This document shows, one piece after another, positions 16,538 to 26,024 of a DNA stretch of 64,000 bases. Where the stretch lies: positions 124,001 to 188,000 of the forward strand of contig NZ_JAPFGP010000001.1 of assembly GCF_026241155.1 (NCBI RefSeq). Direction: 5' to 3'. Each line of letters begins with the position of its first letter. The first letter of the stretch is position 1. The DNA comes from Paucibacter sp. PLA-PC-4. GTDB lineage: Bacteria > Pseudomonadota > Gammaproteobacteria > Burkholderiales > Burkholderiaceae_C. The notes below the pieces were generated by a model. That model did no database searches. It was not told where the DNA came from and was given only the letters and a program-made list of their open reading frames with translations. The translations under genes were made by a program, and so were the position numbers.

Positions 16538-17818
16538 GTGAAACTCAAGACCGTCATTGCGCTGGCCCTGCTGATGCTCAACTTTGGCTGGGCTGGCGCC
16601 CAGGGCCAGGCGCAGCTGCCCAAGCCGCAACTCCGCGTCGCTACGTTCCCCGATCTCGACCGCGCTGCCAAGGCTGCGGCCGCTCTGTGGGCCCAGCGCC
16701 ACCCCGGCATCGAGCTGAAGATCGTCTCGATGCAGTACGCCGACCACCATATGGCCATGACCACGGCCCTGGCCACCGGCTCCGGCTTGCCCGATGTGAT
16801 GGCCATCGATTTGCGCTTCATCGGCAAGTTCGCCGCCTCGGGCGGCTTCATCGATCTGAATCAGGCGCCGTACAACGCCGGCATGATGGCTGGCGACTAC
16901 GTCCGCTATGCGCTGATTCAGGGGCAGAGCCGCAAGGGCGCGCAGTTGGCGATGCCCGCCGATATTGGTCCCGGCACCTTGCTGTACCGCAAGGACATCC
17001 TCGACAAGGCCGGCGTCAGCGAGGCCGAGATCACCCGAGACTGGGCCTCGTATCTGGCGGCCGGCAAGAAGATCAAGGCGGCCACCGGTGCCTTGCTGAT
17101 GGCCGACGCCGCCGACCTGCGCGATATCGCGCTGCGTCAGGGCCTGAAGGACGGGGAGGGCATCTACTTCGATGCCTCGGGCCGGGTTCTGGTTGAAAGC
17201 GAGCGCTTTCGTCGAGCCTTCGAGCTGGGTCTCGCGGCGCGCCAGGCCGGGCTCGACGCCCATGCATCTGCCTGGAGCAATGACTGGGCGGCCGGCTTCA
17301 AGCAGGGCCGCATCGCGACCCAGATGATGGGTGCCTGGCTGGTCGGCCACCTGAAGAACTGGCTGGCTCCGGATACGGCCGGGCTGTGGCGCTCCGCTCC
17401 TTTGCCCGGCGGCGTACAGGCGGCCTATGGCGGCTCCTTCTATGCGATCCCGAAGAAGGCGAAATACAAGGATGCGGCCTGGGATTTCATCCGTCTGATG
17501 ACGGCCGATAAGGCGGTGCAGATCAACTCGCTGCGTGTGCTCGATAGCTACCCGGCCCTGCTGGCCGCCCACCAGGACCCCTTGATGGACGAGCCGATTG
17601 CTTTTCTCGGGGGCCAGGTGGCGCGCCAGATGTGGCGCGAGACGGCGGCCCGCGTGCCGGCCACGCCGGTCAGCCCCTTCGACGTGCTGGCCACCACGAT
17701 CATCCGCGACGAGTTCGAGAAAGTCGTCACGCGCGGCAAAGACATCGCCACCGCGCTGAAGGATGCGCGCGAGTTGATTGAGCGCCGCACGCGCCGCCGC
17801 CCAGGGAGGGATGCATGA
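16538..17818 (+). CDS. ABC sugar transporter, periplasmic substrate-binding protein
   Basis: Family 1 (MalE/UgpB-like) extracellular solute-binding protein that captures the sugar in the periplasm. It is 426 aa with a GTG start at 16538 and an ACGGAG ribosome-binding site 8-13 bp upstream. The signal peptide covers about residues 1-22 (ending GWAGA). The mature part shows the family's AALWAQRHPGIELKIV and SGLPDVMAIDLRFIGKFAA stretches and a late AYGGSFYAIPKKAKYKDAA. Its stop overlaps the first permease start (ATGATG). The last 12 residues are rich in arginine, which is unusual for this family. Confidence 0.9.
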   Translation: MKLKTVIALALLMLNFGWAGAQGQAQLPKPQLRVATFPDLDRAAKAAAALWAQRHPGIELKIVSMQYADHHMAMTTALATGSGLPDVMAIDLRFIGKFAASGGFIDLNQAPYNAGMMAGDYVRYALIQGQSRKGAQLAMPADIGPGTLLYRKDILDKAGVSEAEITRDWASYLAAGKKIKAATGALLMADAADLRDIALRQGLKDGEGIYFDASGRVLVESERFRRAFELGLAARQAGLDAHASAWSNDWAAGFKQGRIATQMMGAWLVGHLKNWLAPDTAGLWRSAPLPGGVQAAYGGSFYAIPKKAKYKDAAWDFIRLMTADKAVQINSLRVLDSYPALLAAHQDPLMDEPIAFLGGQVARQMWRETAARVPATPVSPFDVLATTIIRDEFEKVVTRGKDIATALKDARELIERRTRRRPGRDA

Positions 17819-18774
17819 TGGCCCGGCCCCTGCTCACGCGCCGCTTTGCGCCCTATCTCTTTATCGCACCCTTCTTCCTGCTGTTCGCGGTGTTCGGTCT
17901 GTTCCCACTGCTGTTCTCCATCTATCTGTCGCTGCACCAGTGGAACCCGGCCGAGGGCCTGCACACCATGCACTGGGTCGGCTTGGAGAACTACTGGTAT
18001 GCCGTCACCGACCCGTGGTTCCACGACTCGCTCTACAACACCGTCTGGTTCGCGCTGGTCTCCGGCCTGCCGCAGCACCTGGTGGCGCTGCCACTGGCCT
18101 TCTTCATCCACCAGCGTGTCAAGCGCGGACGCAATCTGCTGGTCGGCGCCTACTTCGTGCCCTACATCACCTCCAGCGTTGCGATCGCGCTGATCTTCAC
18201 GACCCTGCTATCAAAGGACTACGGTCTGGTCAACGCCTTGATGGCCGAGCTGACCCGCATCCCGCTGCTGGGCAGCCCGCTGGAGGCGGTGCTGCAAAGT
18301 CATGGCGGCGCGATCGACTGGCTGGGCGACGCCGACACCACCAAGCCGGCTGTGGCCTTTGTCGTGTTCTGGCGCTATCTGGGCTGGAACCTGGTTCTCT
18401 ATCTGTCGGCGCTGCAGGTCATCGACAAGGACCTGTATGAAGCCGCCACACTGGACGGCGCCCGGCCTTGGCAGCAATTCCGCTACATCACCTTGCCGCT
18501 CTTGCGTCCGATGATGTTCTTCGCGGTAAGCCTGACCATCATCGGCAGCCTGCAGCTCTTCGAGGAGCCGTTCATTCTGGTCGACAGTGAGCGCGGCGCC
18601 AGCCAGTCGGTGATGACCAGTGCCATCTTCATGTACCGGCTGGCTTTCTCGGACGGCGACTTCGGCACCGCCTCGGCCGTGTCCTGGCTGCTGTTCTTCC
18701 TGATAGCCGCGCTGACTTGGCTCAATGCCAAGCTGTTCGGCAGCGACGCGCGAGGTGAGCATGCAGCACGCTGA
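17815..18774 (+). CDS. ABC sugar transporter permease (MalF-like)
   Basis: First inner-membrane permease of the sugar importer, 319 aa, with about six transmembrane segments starting at residue 15. The MalF-type EAA loop that contacts the ATPase reads EAATLDGARPWQQFRYITLP (about residues 207-226). The start codon overlaps the stop of the binding-protein gene, and the end overlaps the start of the second permease gene by 14 bp, so the three are translationally coupled. Confidence 0.9.
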   Translation: MMARPLLTRRFAPYLFIAPFFLLFAVFGLFPLLFSIYLSLHQWNPAEGLHTMHWVGLENYWYAVTDPWFHDSLYNTVWFALVSGLPQHLVALPLAFFIHQRVKRGRNLLVGAYFVPYITSSVAIALIFTTLLSKDYGLVNALMAELTRIPLLGSPLEAVLQSHGGAIDWLGDADTTKPAVAFVVFWRYLGWNLVLYLSALQVIDKDLYEAATLDGARPWQQFRYITLPLLRPMMFFAVSLTIIGSLQLFEEPFILVDSERGASQSVMTSAIFMYRLAFSDGDFGTASAVSWLLFFLIAALTWLNAKLFGSDARGEHAAR

Positions 18775-19636
18775 TCCCACCGTGCTCGTTGGGCCCATGC
18801 GCAATAGCTCTTCGCGATGGAAAGACCGGCCTTGGCTGGCCTGGCTGTTGGTCGGTCTCGGCGCCTTGCTGCTGGTAGCGCCGCTGTACTTCACCTTTGT
18901 GTTCGCGAGCCATGGCCGTAGCGAGATCTTCAACTCGCCGCCGCCGCTGTGGTTCGGCCTGTCCTCGCTGTCGAATTTGGAGCTTCTGGAGCAGCGCCTG
19001 CCCTTTTGGCGCAATCTGGGCATGAGTCTTTATGTGGCCAGCCTGACGACGGCGCTGAATCTCTTGCTGTGCTCGCTGGCCGGCTACGGCTTCTCGGTTT
19101 ACGAGTTCCGATTCAAGAGGACGCTGTTTGCGATCGTGCTGGGTTCGATGATGCTGCCCAGCTTCCTCAACATGATTCCCAGCTTCATGGTGATGGACTT
19201 CCTAGGCTGGATCGACACGCCGCGTGCGCTGTATGTGCCGGCGGCGGCCAGCGCCCTGGGCATCTTCCTGATGCGCCAGTACATCGGCTCGGCGATCCCG
19301 AAGGACCTGCTGGACGCTGCACGCATGGACGGCTGCGGCGAGTTGCGCATCTTCTGGAGCGTCGTGCTGCCCTTGCTGAAGCCGGCGATGGGCACGCTGG
19401 GCCTGATCACCTTCATTGCGTCCTGGAACAACTTCGTTGCGCCCCTGGTCGTGATGCGCTCGGCCGAAAACTACACCTTGCCGCTGGCCTTGCGCTCCAT
19501 GCAGGCGCCCAACAACACCGAGTGGGGCGCTTTGATGATGGGCAGTGCCATCGCGATGCTTCCACTCTTGATCGCTTACTTCTTCAGCGCCCGGCGACTG
19601 GTGGCCGGCCTGACCTCGGGCGCCGTGCGCGGCTGA
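18761..19636 (+). CDS. ABC sugar transporter permease (MalG-like)
   Basis: Second inner-membrane permease of the importer, 291 aa from the ATG at 18761, which has a GAGGTGAG ribosome-binding site just upstream. It has six predicted transmembrane segments, the first at about residues 28-48. The ATPase-contacting EAA-type loop reads LLDAARMDGCGELRIFWSVV (about 186-205). It ends 44 bp before the beta-glucosidase gene. The pair of permeases plus the ATPase two genes further on makes a complete CUT1-type importer. Confidence 0.9.
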   Translation: MQHADPTVLVGPMRNSSSRWKDRPWLAWLLVGLGALLLVAPLYFTFVFASHGRSEIFNSPPPLWFGLSSLSNLELLEQRLPFWRNLGMSLYVASLTTALNLLLCSLAGYGFSVYEFRFKRTLFAIVLGSMMLPSFLNMIPSFMVMDFLGWIDTPRALYVPAAASALGIFLMRQYIGSAIPKDLLDAARMDGCGELRIFWSVVLPLLKPAMGTLGLITFIASWNNFVAPLVVMRSAENYTLPLALRSMQAPNNTEWGALMMGSAIAMLPLLIAYFFSARRLVAGLTSGAVRG

Positions 19637-19680
19637 GCCCTGCTGTTTTCCTTTTTCTCCCGCATTACTTGAAACCGCCC

Positions 19681-21042
19681 ATGAACGCCATCGATCCCAA
19701 TCCTTCAGCCCTCAGCGATCTATGCCGCGCCTTCCGCACAGACTTCCAGTGGGGCTCGGCCACCAGTGCCGCGCAGATCGAAGGCGCAGCTGCCGAGGAG
19801 GGCAAGGGCCCGTCGATCTGGGACCGCTTTTGCACCGAGCCGGGCCGTATCAACGACGGCTCCAACATCGACCTTGCCTGCGACCACTACCACCGATACA
19901 AGGACGATGTCGCGCTGATGAAGTGGATGGGTTTGCAGGCCTACCGCTTCTCGATCGCCTGGCCGCGCGTGCAGCCACTGGGCCGCGGCGCGTGGAATGA
20001 GGCGGGCTTCGCCTTCTATGACCGGCTGATCGATGAGTTGCTGGCTGCTGGCATCAAACCCCATGCGACGCTGTACCACTGGGACTTGCCGGCCGCGTTG
20101 CACGACGAGTTCGGCGGGTGGCCCTCGCGCCAGATCGTGCCTCTGTTCGCCGACTATGCTGCCGAGGTCGCGCGCCGCTTCGGCGACCGGCTGGAGAGCA
20201 TATCCACCTTGAACGAGCCCTGGTGCGTGGCGACCTTGGGCTACGAGACCGCCCAGTTCGCCCCCGGCCAGACCAGCCGCGCCACCGCCGCCCAGGTTTC
20301 GCACCACCTGCTGCTGGCCCATGGCGAGGCGATCAAGGCCATGCGCGTGTTGACGAAGTGCAAGCTCGGCATTGTGCTGAACCACACGCCCGCCTTCCCG
20401 GCCGACAATCTGCGTGAGGACGACCGCCGCGCCGCCCGCATCGACGACGGCCTGAATGTGCGCTGGTATATGGACCCTGTGTTCCGCGGCCAGTACCCGG
20501 CCGACATCATCGAGTACCTGGGCGAGGATGCCCCCAGGATCGAGGAGGGCGACCTGGCTGCGATCCAGCAGCCGCTGGACTTTCTGGGCGTCAACTTCTA
20601 CACCCGCAGCTTCATCTCCACGCAAAGCCCGGCACTGCCGGCACCCGGCAAACATGGCTTCACCGATATGGGTTGGGAGATCTACCCGAAGGCGCTGACC
20701 CAGCACCTCGTGCGCATCACCCGCGAATACTCGCCGCCGCCTATCTTCATCACCGAGAACGGCATGGCCAATGCCGACACGGTGGTCGACGGCAAGGTGC
20801 CCGATGTCGAGCGGATCGCCTATCTGCGCAGCCATCTGCAGGCTTTGGCCAGCGCGGTGGAGCTGGGCGTCGATGTGCGCGGCTACTTCTATTGGAGCTT
20901 GCTCGACAACTTCGAGTGGAACTCTGGCTACACCAAGCGCTTCGGCCTCTTCCATGTGGACTATGCAACGCAAGAGCGCATGGCCAAGGACAGCGCGCAC
21001 TGGTACCGCGGCTTCATCGCGACCGCCAAGGCGGGTGGCTGA
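19681..21042 (+). CDS. GH1 family beta-glucosidase
   Basis: Cytosolic beta-glucosidase (or 6-phospho-free beta-glycosidase) that splits imported beta-glucosides such as cellobiose to glucose. It is 453 aa, normal for GH1, and has no signal peptide. The catalytic acid/base is in TLNEP (Glu179) and the nucleophile in ITENG (Glu359). The N-terminal GH1 signature is DFQWGSATSAAQIEGA (about 21-36). Family-typical RFSIAWPRVQP, LYHWDLPAAL and FYWSLLDNFEW blocks are also present. Start ATG at 19681 follows the permease by 44 bp. A longer upstream open frame overlaps the permease and is rejected. Confidence 0.94.
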   Translation: MNAIDPNPSALSDLCRAFRTDFQWGSATSAAQIEGAAAEEGKGPSIWDRFCTEPGRINDGSNIDLACDHYHRYKDDVALMKWMGLQAYRFSIAWPRVQPLGRGAWNEAGFAFYDRLIDELLAAGIKPHATLYHWDLPAALHDEFGGWPSRQIVPLFADYAAEVARRFGDRLESISTLNEPWCVATLGYETAQFAPGQTSRATAAQVSHHLLLAHGEAIKAMRVLTKCKLGIVLNHTPAFPADNLREDDRRAARIDDGLNVRWYMDPVFRGQYPADIIEYLGEDAPRIEEGDLAAIQQPLDFLGVNFYTRSFISTQSPALPAPGKHGFTDMGWEIYPKALTQHLVRITREYSPPPIFITENGMANADTVVDGKVPDVERIAYLRSHLQALASAVELGVDVRGYFYWSLLDNFEWNSGYTKRFGLFHVDYATQERMAKDSAHWYRGFIATAKAGG

Positions 21043-21043
21043 G

Positions 21044-22065
<1,022 letters not shown>

Positions 22066-22069
<4 letters not shown>

Positions 22070-23022
22070 GCGGGGCGTCGTTTCCGCGCCTGGTGGCCGA
22101 TGTCGGTGGTACCAACGTGCGCTTTGCCAGTCAGTACCTTCCGCAGGGTCCGCTGCTGGGCATGGCCAGCTATGCATGCGCCGATCACGTCAGCTTGTGG
22201 GACGCGATGCAGCACCATCTGCGCAGCCAGGGCCTGGAGCGGCCGCGCTGCTGTGCAATCGGCATAGCCACCGCGATCACCGGCGACCAGGTGCAGATGA
22301 CCAACCACCACTGGTCATTCTCGATTGAGGCGCTGCGCCAGGCGCTGGGGGCCGAGCGTCTGCTGGTCATCAATGACTTCACTGCGCTGGCGCTGGCGCT
22401 GCCGGCGCTGGCGCCCGGGTCGCGACGCCAAGTCGGCGGCGGCGCGGCGGTGGATGGCGCACCGATCGGGCTGGTCGGCCCCGGCACCGGCCTTGGCGTC
22501 TCTGGCCTGCTGCCCGGCGTCGGCGGCGCCGGCCTGGCTCCGATTGGCGGCGAGGGCGGCCATGTCACCCTGTCCTCCTTCGAGCCCGAGGAGGACGCGG
22601 TGCTACGCGTGCTGCAGCGCCGCTTCGGCCACGCCTCGGCTGAACGTGCGCTGTCCGGGCCTGGGCTGGAGAATCTGTACCAGGCCTTGGCCGGCGTGCG
22701 GGGTCAGGTCGTGCCCGAGCGGGACGCCAAATCCATCACCGCCGGCGAGGACCAACTGGCCCGCGATACGGTGGAGCTTTTCTGCAGTCTGTTGGGCAAT
22801 GTGGCCGGCAATGTGGCGCTGACGCTAGGCGCCCGCGGCGGCCTCTATATCGGGGGTGGCATCGTGCCGCGCCTGGGCGCGCGCTTTGACCGTTCGCGAT
22901 TTCGCGAGCGCTTCGAGGCCAAGGGCCGCTTTCGCGACTACCTGGCCGCGATCCCTGCTTACGTTGTCAGTGCCAGCGACGAGGCCGCCCTGCTCGGCGC
23001 TTGCCGGGCGCTGGATGCATAG
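22066..23022 (+). CDS. glk: Glucokinase
   Basis: Phosphorylates the glucose released by the beta-glucosidase to glucose-6-phosphate. It is 318 aa from a GTG start at 22066 that overlaps the ATPase stop (GTGA). Proteobacterial Glk features are the phosphate-1 motif ADVGGTNVRFA (11-21), VINDFTALA with catalytic Asp104, GPGTGLGVSGLLP (about 138-150) and GGEGGHVTLSS (about 161-171). It completes the pathway from import to central metabolism. The last gene of the operon, with no clear terminator behind it. Confidence 0.94.
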
Positions 23023-23059
23023 AGCGCCAGACTCAAGCCGCCCCCGGCCGCGAACGCTG

Positions 23060-23613
23060 CGCCTGATGCGAGTCGAACACTTTCGCCGAGCACGAAAACG
23101 GCCGGACCGGCCTGGTTCCGCTGCTGCTCAATCACGATGCACCCTGAGGGATCAAGTACCACGCTACGGCCGCACAGACCGCTGCGTTCGGGGTAACAGA
23201 GTGACCCGGGGCACTTGCTTTGGACGAATCAGCAACCGAGGCTTCGCGCGAGGCGCACGGCATACTGCACATGCTCCGGTGGTACTTGGTCTCTTTTGCC
23301 TTCGGCCGGGGCATCAGCCCGGGCCAGAGGATCAAAGCGGACCGAGCTCGGCGCGCCCACGGCGGCTCAGAGTCCGACCAAGCGCAGGCGGCGCATACGT
23401 GCTGTGCCTAGGGCCGAACGACCTCCGGCCACGTGGCCTCGGAGATGCGGTGATGAAAGCCGGTCCATGCCAGTTCGGGGAACACGCAAAGCTGGGCTCC
23501 GTGCTCCGTGCTCCGTGCTCCGTGGCCTGTGCCAGCACCGATAGCAACTCGGCTGTGTTCTCCTCTGCGGTCCAGTAGATCCTGGCTTGCGCGACGGCAA
23601 GGCGCAGCGCCAT
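23060..23613 (-). pseudogene. Nitrilase-superfamily hydrolase, broken by repeat expansion and deletion
   Basis: Remnant of a carbon-nitrogen hydrolase. It starts with ATG at 23613, two bases after the SPFH gene stop. The frame reads MALRLAVAQARIYWTAEENT and reaches a run of four ACGGAGC heptamers (minus-strand reading), after which it is out of frame. In the other frame the sequence continues as QLCVFPELAWTGFHH, the family's catalytic-glutamate block, then soon stops (TAG near 23409). Later fragments in further frames, PERSGLCGRSVVLDPSG and VIEQQRNQAG, match the nitrilase C-terminus. The middle of the protein, with the catalytic Lys and Cys, is not recognisable. Total length is about 185 codons against 260-300 normally. 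Confidence 0.7.
23496..23523. repeat. Heptanucleotide tandem repeat, four copies
   Basis: GCTCCGT occurs four times in perfect tandem (plus-strand reading) inside the nitrilase-family remnant. Two copies would keep the frame across the conserved glutamate block; four do not. Confidence 0.95.
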
Positions 23614-23614
23614 C

Positions 23615-24439
23615 TCAGCGTCCCGCCGGCGGCGTCAGCTGAACAAACGGTGTGCCCGCCCCTGTGTACTGCGGTAGCTTGCCGTCCCACTTCCTGATGG
23701 CCTCGCTCTCGTTTTCCAGCTGTTTCAGGCGCAGGAGGTCGGGCGTGATTTCCAGGCGCTTGGCCTTCAGTGACTCGGCCTCGCCGCGCGCCTTGGCCAG
23801 GGCCTGTTCGGCCTCTACCCGAATGCGCTCCAGATCGCGCTCCGCCGTCAGCTTCTTCTGCTCGGCCTCGACCTTGGCCTCAATTGCTTTGTCGAAGACG
23901 GCCGAGAAGTCGTAGTTGACCGCCGCCAGCGAGTCGACGATGACGCCATGGCGCTTCAGTCGCGCCTCCAGCGCGTCGCGGATCTTGCCGCTGACCTCGG
24001 TGCGCTTGGTTACCAGTTCCTCGGCCGTGTACTGGGCCGCAATGGCCTTGGTGGCCTCCTGCGCGGCTGGCTCGATGACACGCGCCGCCACCGCATACTC
24101 ATTGCCTATGGCCTGGTAGGTTTGCGCCACCAGGGCCGGGTCTAGCCTCCAGTTCAACGCCGCCGAGACCGAGACCTGCTGCAGATCGCGCGATGCGGCC
24201 ACGCCCTTACCTTCGCTCTTTTGCAAGCGCACATCGATCATATGAACCCGGTTGACCAGGGGCACGACGAAGTGGATGCCTTCCCCCAGCGGTTCGGGGT
24301 CGACCTTGCCGAACGTCGTGATCACGCCGCGCGTGCCCGATTGCACAATGCGTATCGGGTTGATCAACGTGAAGACAAGATAGACACCCACCAGGATGGC
24401 GGCGATCTTGGCGACCCAGGAGACGAGGCTTCGGTTCAT
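23615..24439 (-). CDS. SPFH/prohibitin-family membrane protein
   Basis: Inner-membrane protein of the band-7/SPFH family, thought to form large microdomain assemblies or regulate membrane proteases. It is 274 aa. One N-terminal transmembrane segment (about 9-26, WVAKIAAILVGVYLVFTL) anchors the protein. The SPFH domain (about 28-190) includes GTRGVITTFGKVDPEPLGEG and IHFVVPLVNRVHMIDVRLQK. A charged coiled coil follows (about 190-240, FDKAIEAKVEAEQKKLTAER). It was probably in an operon with the downstream nitrilase-family gene, now decayed. There is no NfeD partner. Confidence 0.9.
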   Translation of the reverse strand: MNRSLVSWVAKIAAILVGVYLVFTLINPIRIVQSGTRGVITTFGKVDPEPLGEGIHFVVPLVNRVHMIDVRLQKSEGKGVAASRDLQQVSVSAALNWRLDPALVAQTYQAIGNEYAVAARVIEPAAQEATKAIAAQYTAEELVTKRTEVSGKIRDALEARLKRHGVIVDSLAAVNYDFSAVFDKAIEAKVEAEQKKLTAERDLERIRVEAEQALAKARGEAESLKAKRLEITPDLLRLKQLENESEAIRKWDGKLPQYTGAGTPFVQLTPPAGR

Positions 24440-24530
24440 GGCAGTCCTTGGACGGCCATGGCGGCCGCGCCGCGCAGGCTAACAGCAGGGTCAAGTCTTG
24501 CCTATGCCACCAAAGGGTGTGCGGGTCGGC

Positions 24531-24926
24531 CTACATCTGCTCCCAGGGCAGACCGTCATGGCGCCAGCCATTGAGCCGGCCGCGTTGGAAGTTCTCGTCC
24601 GGATCGCCCTCGAAGCCATGGACGATGTTGACGACCTCGGCAAAGCCGGCTGCCTCCAGCGCCTGGCCCGCTGCGACCGTGCGGGTGCCGGAGCGGCATA
24701 AAAGCACCAGGGGCTTGCCCAGATCGCCACCGGCCTCGCGTTTTACCTGGGTCACGAAGCGGTCCACATCGGGCTGCATCTCCGGGTATTCGTACCAGGC
24801 CACATGGACGATGCCGGGCGGATGGCCGACATAGAGGTATTCCAGCTCCATGCGCACATCGAGGAACAGGGCCTCGGGGTGTTGTTGCAGATAGGCCTGG
24901 GCCTCGACGGGGAGCAGATGTTTCAT
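24531..24926 (-). CDS. Single-domain rhodanese-like protein
   Basis: Sulfurtransferase-fold protein, 131 aa, with one rhodanese domain. The active-site loop is LLCRSGTRT with the persulfide cysteine at residue 77. The N-terminal FLDVRMELEYLYVGHPPG matches the CH2A motif of rhodaneses, and the protein ends NGWRHDGLPWEQM, a common tail of this subgroup. It is divergent from the N-terminal methionine synthase gene, with only 32 bp between the two starts. It could supply sulfane sulfur, but the acceptor is unknown. Confidence 0.92.
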   Translation of the reverse strand: MKHLLPVEAQAYLQQHPEALFLDVRMELEYLYVGHPPGIVHVAWYEYPEMQPDVDRFVTQVKREAGGDLGKPLVLLCRSGTRTVAAGQALEAAGFAEVVNIVHGFEGDPDENFQRGRLNGWRHDGLPWEQM

Positions 24927-24958
24927 GGGGATATTGACGCGCTCTCTAAAATGGTCGG

Positions 24959-26020
24959 ATGAACGCTTCCACCCGACCCTACACGCGCGGCGCGCAGCTG
25001 CCCGAGATTTTGCAACAACGCATCGTCATCCTCGACGGCGCGATGGGCACGATGATCCAGCGCTACAAGCTGTCCGAGGCCGATTATCGGGGCGAGCGCT
25101 TTGCCGACCATGGCAAGGACCTGAAGGGCAATAACGACCTGCTGGTGCTGACTAAACCCGAGGTCATCAGCGAGATCCACGAGCAGTACCTGGCCGCCGG
25201 TGCCGACATCATCGAGACCAATACCTTCGGCACCACCTCGGTGGCCCAGGAGGATTACGAGCTGGGCGAGCATGCCTTCGAGATGAATGTGGCCGCCGCC
25301 CGACTGGCCCGCGCTGCCTGCGCCAAGTACAGTACGCCAGACAAGCCGCGCTTTGCCGCCGGTGCACTGGGCCCGACGCCGCGCACCGCCAGTATCAGCC
25401 CCGATGTCAATGACCCCGGCGCCCGCAATGTCGACTTCGATACGCTGAAGGCCGCCTATTATGAGCAGGCCAAGGGCCTGCTGGATGGCGGGGTGGACCT
25501 GTTCTTGGTCGAGACCATCTTCGATACGCTGAACGCCAAGGCGGCGATCTTCGCGCTCGACGAGCTGATGGAAGACACGGGCGTGCGCCTGCCGGTCATC
25601 ATCTCCGGCACAGTCACCGATGCCTCGGGCCGCATTCTCTCGGGCCAGACCGTGACCGCCTTCTGGCATTCGGTGCGCCACGCCAAGCCGCTGGCCATAG
25701 GGCTGAACTGCGCGCTCGGCGCGACGCTGATGCGGCCCTATATCGAGGAGCTGGCCAAGGCTGCCGGCGACACCGCGATCAGCTGCTACCCGAACGCCGG
25801 TCTGCCCAACCCGATGAGCGACACCGGATTCGACGAGACGCCCGAGGTCACCGGCCGCCTGGTCGGCGAGTTTGCCGCCGCCGGCTTTCTGAACATCGCC
25901 GGTGGCTGCTGCGGCACGACTCCGGCTCATATCGCGGCGATCGCGCAAAAGGTCTCGGCTTACAAGCCTCGCGCCTGTGGCCAACGCTTCTTCAGCGAGC
26001 TGGTGGCCGAGCAGGCGTGA
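24959..26020 (+). CDS. metH: Methionine synthase, homocysteine-binding part (split MetH)
   Basis: Homocysteine S-methyltransferase module of cobalamin-dependent methionine synthase, 353 aa. It binds homocysteine through zinc held by Cys251 (in GLNCALG), Cys317 and Cys318 (in GGCCGT). The N-terminal [15 protein letters not shown] and [16 protein letters not shown] blocks are canonical MetH. The protein ends just after this domain, so it needs the other MetH polypeptide encoded from 27465. Splitting of MetH in this way is known in Burkholderiales. The antiparallel HD-GYP-like gene lies between the two halves. Confidence 0.94.
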   Translation: MNASTRPYTRGAQLPEILQQRIVILDGAMGTMIQRYKLSEADYRGERFADHGKDLKGNNDLLVLTKPEVISEIHEQYLAAGADIIETNTFGTTSVAQEDYELGEHAFEMNVAAARLARAACAKYSTPDKPRFAAGALGPTPRTASISPDVNDPGARNVDFDTLKAAYYEQAKGLLDGGVDLFLVETIFDTLNAKAAIFALDELMEDTGVRLPVIISGTVTDASGRILSGQTVTAFWHSVRHAKPLAIGLNCALGATLMRPYIEELAKAAGDTAISCYPNAGLPNPMSDTGFDETPEVTGRLVGEFAAAGFLNIAGGCCGTTPAHIAAIAQKVSAYKPRACGQRFFSELVAEQA

Positions 26021-26024
26021 GGTA

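Noticed and set aside
13966-16851. 961-codon minus-strand open frame opposite the TonB receptor
   Set aside because: It covers the receptor's opposite strand, has no family features, and reflects high third-position GC.
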